Assembly: GCA_000708835.1 (NCBI GenBank) | Contig: DF236960.1 | Location: 396,847 to 460,846, forward strand | DNA from: Klebsormidium nitens | Taxonomy: Eukaryota; Streptophyta; Klebsormidiophyceae; Klebsormidiales; Klebsormidiaceae | Reading direction: 5' to 3' | Length of the DNA stretch: 64,000 bases | Shown: positions 59,483 to 64,000 of the stretch, in pieces | Layout of the letters: each line of letters begins with the position of its first letter | Numbering within the stretch: the stretch's first letter is position 1 | Program-made: the position numbers and the translations under genes | Notes under the pieces: generated by a model | What the model saw: the letters and a program-made list of their open reading frames with translations, nothing else | What the model was told of the DNA's origin: nothing | Databases searched by the model: none

Positions 59483-61325
59483 ATGGCCTCCTTCTTTGCA
59501 CTATTGAAGTCGCTCGCTGAGTGTCTTTTTGGCACGCATGAAGGGTCCAGCAATATAGTCACTTGTATTACGGAGGAAGGCCAGTCTGACGCGTACGGTC
59601 CTACAGTCCGGGCAGCAAAGCCAGCTGCATTTTCGTCGCGCGGCACAAGCGTCCGTGGAAGCCGATGTGATGAAGAAAGAAGGATTGCTCTGAAGGGGAC
59701 GGACCTTGCGGTAGAGGGGAGGGTGGTACTATCTAAAGACGTAACAGGAAGTCAAGGGTCAGGAACCAGAATCCAGGATCTCGACGGATACTGTCTGAGC
59801 CAGATTATGCGCCGCGTAGACGACCCATCAAAACCAACCTATCCTGATTTCGACGCCTGCTGTCCGAACTTGAAGAATCTCCAAGCCTGTTCCATGGTCT
59901 GCCAAGAGTGGTACGACATATCAAACTTCGCTCGAAAGACTCTGACTATCCGGGCACCGCAAGCCGCGACCCCAATCCCCCGCTTCCTGTCGCGCTTTCC
60001 AAACATCGAGGAGCTTCATCTGGTAGACCCACTCGGGGTTTTTGGGAGAAACCCGGGGACTCCAGTACCGCCCATCAGGCGTTTCGAGTCGCTGGTGACA
60101 TTAAACGGGTGTAATCGCCTTCTTGAGATAAGCTTACAAGGCTGTCTCATATTGGACGCGGAGCTAGCCAACGTAATAAGAAGCTGTCCGCAGCTAGAGA
60201 GACTCAGAATGTACCTCTGCGGGCCACGCTTAACAGGGGAAGCTTTCAAAGGGCTCAAATGCAGATTAGAACAAGTAGCCTTGGACGCTTGCGATTGGCT
60301 GTCAAACGCGGGACTCGAAGCAATGGCAGAAGCATGCCCGCGGCTGAGTGCCTTCTCCGTTTCTATGTCCACCATATTGCCCGATGTGAAGCTTGCCCAT
60401 GGACTCGAAAGGGTGGCTTCGCTGTGTTCCAGCCTTGTGTGGCTCCGTATTAGGTACTGCGGGATCGCAGACAGCACTCTGCGCAGGTTTGCAGTCAGCT
60501 GCCCCTTGCTGGCTGACGTCCACATCCGACGTGAGGCGAATATCACCGACGGTGCCGTAGCCGCTTTACGGATACACCTGCCCCGTCTACGGTCCCTCAC
60601 TCTGTATGAGAACGACAAGCTGGCGCGGATTCCGCGCGACTGCAGGTAAGTTCGAGATTTCCACCGACTTCGGAACTTTCCTCACAGAAAGAAGCGAGTT
60701 AAATGTAGGGAAACAATGTGGACTCAGCACAAATACCCCAGGTGAAACATACGTGCGCGCTTTTGCTCCCTCTAGTTTTCCTTCTTCTTTTTTTGTCTTT
60801 CCAGTTGGTTTTCATACAGGTATCACTTATCTCTTGGAAACCCTCAGGCTGACCCGATTCCGGTCAAACAGGACTAGAAGCAACGTAACCAGACAATTCT
60901 TGACTCGAGTGAAGATAGGACCTTGGAACTGGAGTTGCGTGCAACTTACATCTCGCACTCTCATTCTGCGATGCAGCCGCTTACCGACTTTGAGGACGCT
61001 TGGGATCGGTGGCGCAGGATTTGGAAATGCGCTCAGCACCCTGCGCATGCTACGGCATTTGTCGGAAGAGGTGGCTTTGATAGACTTGATCATTTGCAAC
61101 TGCTCTTTTTTGACGGACAGCAGCGTTCAGAAGATTCTGAACGATTGCCGACGACTTCAAATGTTGACACTTGGCATCTGCGACCTGCTGACCTCAGAGA
61201 CACTTGAGGCTTATGCACAGAGCGGCAGTCAGACAAAGATGAAAATCATTCGGTGTAAAGGCCTTCAGCCGGGAATGTTACAGGACAAGAAGGGGCTTCT
61301 GGGCAAACTCAAAACCATTACGTAG
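59483..61325 (+). CDS. F-box/LRR protein 1 (503 aa, two exons)
   Basis: Exon 1 is 59483-60645, ending GACTGCAG|GTAAGT in phase 2. Exon 2 is 60977-61325, after a pyrimidine-rich tract and ATGCAG, which restores frame (504 codons with stop). Residues ~96-155 form a degenerate F-box (IQDLDGYCLSQIMRRV, then LQACSMVCQEWYDISNFARKTL). From ~165 onward there are leucine-rich repeats of the Cys-containing FBXL type, such as LLEISLQGCLILDAELANVI and SSLVWLRIRYCGIADSTLRRFA, continuing in exon 2 (LQMLTLGICDLLTSETLEAY). The predicted role is an SCF substrate receptor. The first ~90 residues are unique. An alternative acceptor at 60922 is also in phase, but its upstream tract is poor. The gene is paralogous to the one at 62544. 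Confidence 0.87.
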
Positions 61326-62543
61326 ACCAGAGTCAAGTCACAGGAAAGCTGCTTGTTTCTAGCTAGCTCTAGTGGCCACCAGACACGTTTGATGACCGGC
61401 TCTGTAAAGGAACTCGATATTGCTGATCACACATGCATAGCCTATTGGAATGACTCGACGAACTTAGTCGATCGTGGTAGCGTCATTCGCGCTTGTAGAG
61501 TTAACGTGCGGGAAGTATCACCATGAGGAGATTTTTTGAGTACTCCTTTGCCAACGGGTATGCGTCAAGAGATCGCCGAAGTCACGCGTGTGATTCTGCA
61601 TCTAAATGTCAGTTGAAAGTTCCGCCCCGAGCAAGATTGTTGCAGAGCGACAGGTTTATGACCGAATGTCCAAGCTGCATGCTTCTGACTGGTTGCTGCC
61701 CTTGGTCACCACTCGGAGTCACATTTTAAAATTGAGAAGGGTCGGACGGTTTATTTCGTGCAATTTAAATTGAGTAAACCTTCGCGATGAGCTTTTTGAA
61801 ATGATATGTTCATGGTCTTCTTCTGTGTACCCTTGAGTCGCCAAGGACAAGTGCATTTCAGATTGAGATTGCAATCGGTGTTAACTACATACGTATACGC
61901 TGATTCAAAAGACCTGCTCCTATGTGAGGCTTAGTCAGATAAGCTCTCCTCTGGTGTATCAGAAGTCAACGAAACTCCTCGTTACATGGCAAGAATTCGT
62001 GCTTGGGGTCAGAATCAGAATTTGAATAAAAAGACACGGAAACGGTCTTGATTCAAGTTGAGACGGGTCTTTTGTCGCTGTGCGTAATATCTGGCAATTC
62101 TCAAAATCACACGGGTTGAGTAGGAAGAATCTTGTACGCTCCTCTGATTTTATTGCGAGGGATCCCTTCAGATCAACTGGTCACGATCCAGACATTCCCG
62201 AAAGAAGCGGCAGCTCCTGACTACATGACAAGACCGTTTCCGAACGGAAGCTGCCGCCATGTGAAAAGCGCGGATGCAGTCAATCCAAGCCCCATATTAG
62301 TGCAAGGAGGCCTGGAAACGCGTCTTGTCATGCCAGGCTGCGTGTGCCGGTCACGTACCATTGAGCCAGGCGCCGTTCATTCAAATTCACAAGAAAGCAG
62401 ACAATCAACCCGCAGACTCGCATGTTAGTCTTCGTCGTGCCGCCTTACTTTTGACTAAGGCCATATTCTTGGCGCAATTCGCAGCTCTCCTGACGCGCAT
62501 GTTTCTAGGGGCGCAGAGGAGAGGCGGCCTACTCCTTTGAAAG
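61326..62543. other. Intergenic between the two F-box/LRR genes
   Basis: About 1.2 kb with no gene seen. It should hold the terminator of F-box/LRR-1 and the promoter of F-box/LRR-2. Confidence 0.55.
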
Positions 62544-63659
62544 ATGGGTCTCCTCGCGAGTTGCAAGAGAGTCGGCTTAAGATTGGTGCGAGCTGTGTGC
62601 GGAGGTGCTGAAAGGAGAGGAAGTACGGCGGAGAGAAAGGCAGCCTTGCAGTGTGAACTGGGCTCTCGCGGGAAACATCGCGGGAAACAGAAGCCAGTTG
62701 TGACGTCTGCGCCGGAAGGGCAGAACGAGGCCGGTCTTGAGATACGTGCCCGGGGACAAGGTACCACAATTCAGGATCTTGACACGCAGTGTCTTTCCCG
62801 CATTATGTGGCACTTGCAGGAGGAGCACATGGTTTGCTTCGACGGCCCACCCTCTCCGAACGAATCCCTCAAGGCCTGCTCTCTGGTGTGCCGTGAGTGG
62901 CTCAAAGCGGCCAGCTATGCCAAGAAGACTCTAACCCTACGGGGAGGGGCCCAGGTTTCCGCCCTTCCCAAACTCCTTTCTCGTTTTCCAGACCTCCAAG
63001 GTGTTCAATTCCGGGATGTTCGGATAGAACTAGAGCGAGGGCGCGGAGCGAAAACTTCCGGTAGCCTGAAGAAGCGGGGAAAGCGGCTTCCGGCAGCTTC
63101 CGCTGGTCTCTGCGACCTTCCGTTGGAGTTGCTGGTGCCCAGCTGTCGCCGTTTGAACTTCTTGAAGCTGATCAAGTGCACGAAAGTTTCAGACGCTGGG
63201 CTTAACGCAGTTATAAGGGGATGCACAGCCTTGCTATCCTTGCAATTAGAGAAGTGCGGGGGATTCAGTGGGGCTGCGTTCGAGGGCGTTCAGTGTCAAA
63301 TACAAGGACTGGTGCTGGACTCCTGCTGTGATCTAACAAGCGCGGGGCTCAAAGCAGCTGCGGCCGCATGCCCATCCCTGCAAACCCTCTGCATTACAAA
63401 TGACGGCGATGGTCCTGATCTATCCGCCGGAGTTGAGGGCTTTGCCAAGTGGTGTCCTGGCCCCGTCCTGGCTTGCAGTTGCCAGATCACAGACAGCACT
63501 CTGCGCAACTTCGTGGTCGGTTGCCGCCTGCTGGATGAGGCTGTCATATACTTTGAGGACGGCATCACAGATGATGGAGTTGATGCCTTCATGACGGGCT
63601 TGCCGAGCCTGAACCGCGTCAAGCTCCTGTTGAACCGCCAGCTTTCCCGCAAGGGGTGA
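62544..63659 (+). CDS. F-box/LRR protein 2 (371 aa or longer)
   Basis: The ATG at 62544 opens a frame with the same plan as F-box/LRR-1. It has a basic N-terminal leader, then an F-box at ~76-130 (IQDLDTQCLSRIMWHL, then LKACSLVCREWLKAASYAKKTL). Cys-type leucine-rich repeats follow (LNFLKLIKCTKVSDAGLNAVI, CQITDSTLRNFVVGC). The frame stops at 63659, but the stop overlaps a strong donor (AAGGG|GTGAGT at 63656) in the same phase and place as the intron of the paralogue, so a second exon may lie beyond 63660 or outside the window. An acceptor-like TTGGTTACAG near 63718 leads to an open frame without LRR character. The leader begins MGLLASC, fitting an N-myristoylation plus palmitoylation signature. 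The predicted role is an SCF substrate receptor. Confidence 0.83.
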   Translation: MGLLASCKRVGLRLVRAVCGGAERRGSTAERKAALQCELGSRGKHRGKQKPVVTSAPEGQNEAGLEIRARGQGTTIQDLDTQCLSRIMWHLQEEHMVCFDGPPSPNESLKACSLVCREWLKAASYAKKTLTLRGGAQVSALPKLLSRFPDLQGVQFRDVRIELERGRGAKTSGSLKKRGKRLPAASAGLCDLPLELLVPSCRRLNFLKLIKCTKVSDAGLNAVIRGCTALLSLQLEKCGGFSGAAFEGVQCQIQGLVLDSCCDLTSAGLKAAAAACPSLQTLCITNDGDGPDLSAGVEGFAKWCPGPVLACSCQITDSTLRNFVVGCRLLDEAVIYFEDGITDDGVDAFMTGLPSLNRVKLLLNRQLSRKG

Positions 63660-64000
63660 GTAAGTTCGGAGAAGTTCTTTGTGCCCAGCCACGCTGATTA
63701 ATCGGCAATTGGTTACAGGGAGCGGTAGTATAAAGATGCGAAATGCTTCGTCGCTCTATCCGGTTGATATGACGATACTAAAGCGTCTCTGTAACGGCAC
63801 GACTGCGCACCGACTCCCGGCTGCGCGCTGAACTCGCGGCCGCGCATCGTCCGTTATTATACGCTATCGACTTATTGAATCACTACACGCCACGTGTCCA
63901 GGTTACTGCTTCACCGCGTGACCGTCCGATAAGACCCACGTGCACCGCGCGCCTGGGAACCGTCCGATAAGCTTTTTAAACTAAGCTTATGGCCGGCCGA

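Overview
The window looks like nuclear DNA of a green-lineage eukaryote, most likely a streptophyte alga or early land plant (Klebsormidium-like; the species is an inference). Genes are widely spaced and interrupted by many short GT-AG introns. The recognisable families are plant-type: a DTX/MATE transporter, a GRDP-like start, F-box/Armadillo and F-box/LRR proteins, and TraB-family proteins. Nothing bacterial, viral or organellar was seen.

Layout. 0.3-0.85 kb: first exon of a minus-strand GRDP/DUF1399-like gene that runs off the left edge. 2.5-5.8 kb: a complete five-exon MATE exporter (540 aa). 5.8-12.1 kb: gene-poor, with two diverged ~2 kb copies of one sequence, each holding an ~320 bp foldback with tRNA-promoter-like boxes. 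12.2-17.6 kb: two paralogous intronless F-box/Armadillo genes head to head over a 540 bp shared promoter. 17.6-20.5 kb: intergenic, with a TTTAAAC-rich AT block.

20.5-58.1 kb is dominated by a local expansion of one TraB-family gene. There are three intact genes (TraB-1 plus; TraB-3 and TraB-4 minus), one complete but frame-broken copy (TraB-2, plus) and a 5'-truncated relic between TraB-2 and TraB-3. The four full copies share one nine-exon plan with intron phases 0,0,0,2,0,1,0,0, which is strong internal support for the models. Copies 3 and 4 have changed the last intron to a GC donor. The 14.5 kb between TraB-3 and TraB-4 contains an unrecognised plus-strand gene whose supported introns are phase 0 (~44.3-47.9 kb) and an orphan terminal exon (50.2-50.8 kb, minus).

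59.5-63.7 kb: two tandem F-box/LRR genes, the second possibly incomplete at the right edge. The window therefore carries three local duplications (TraB x5, F-box/ARM x2, F-box/LRR x2). The F-box proteins would be substrate receptors of SCF ubiquitin ligases. The TraB proteins are membrane-anchored GxxH proteins of a family linked to organelle contact and peptidase-like functions. I see no direct evidence that these families act in one pathway. Exon coordinates come from splice consensus, reading-frame continuity and paralogue comparison by eye; no search or transcript data were available.
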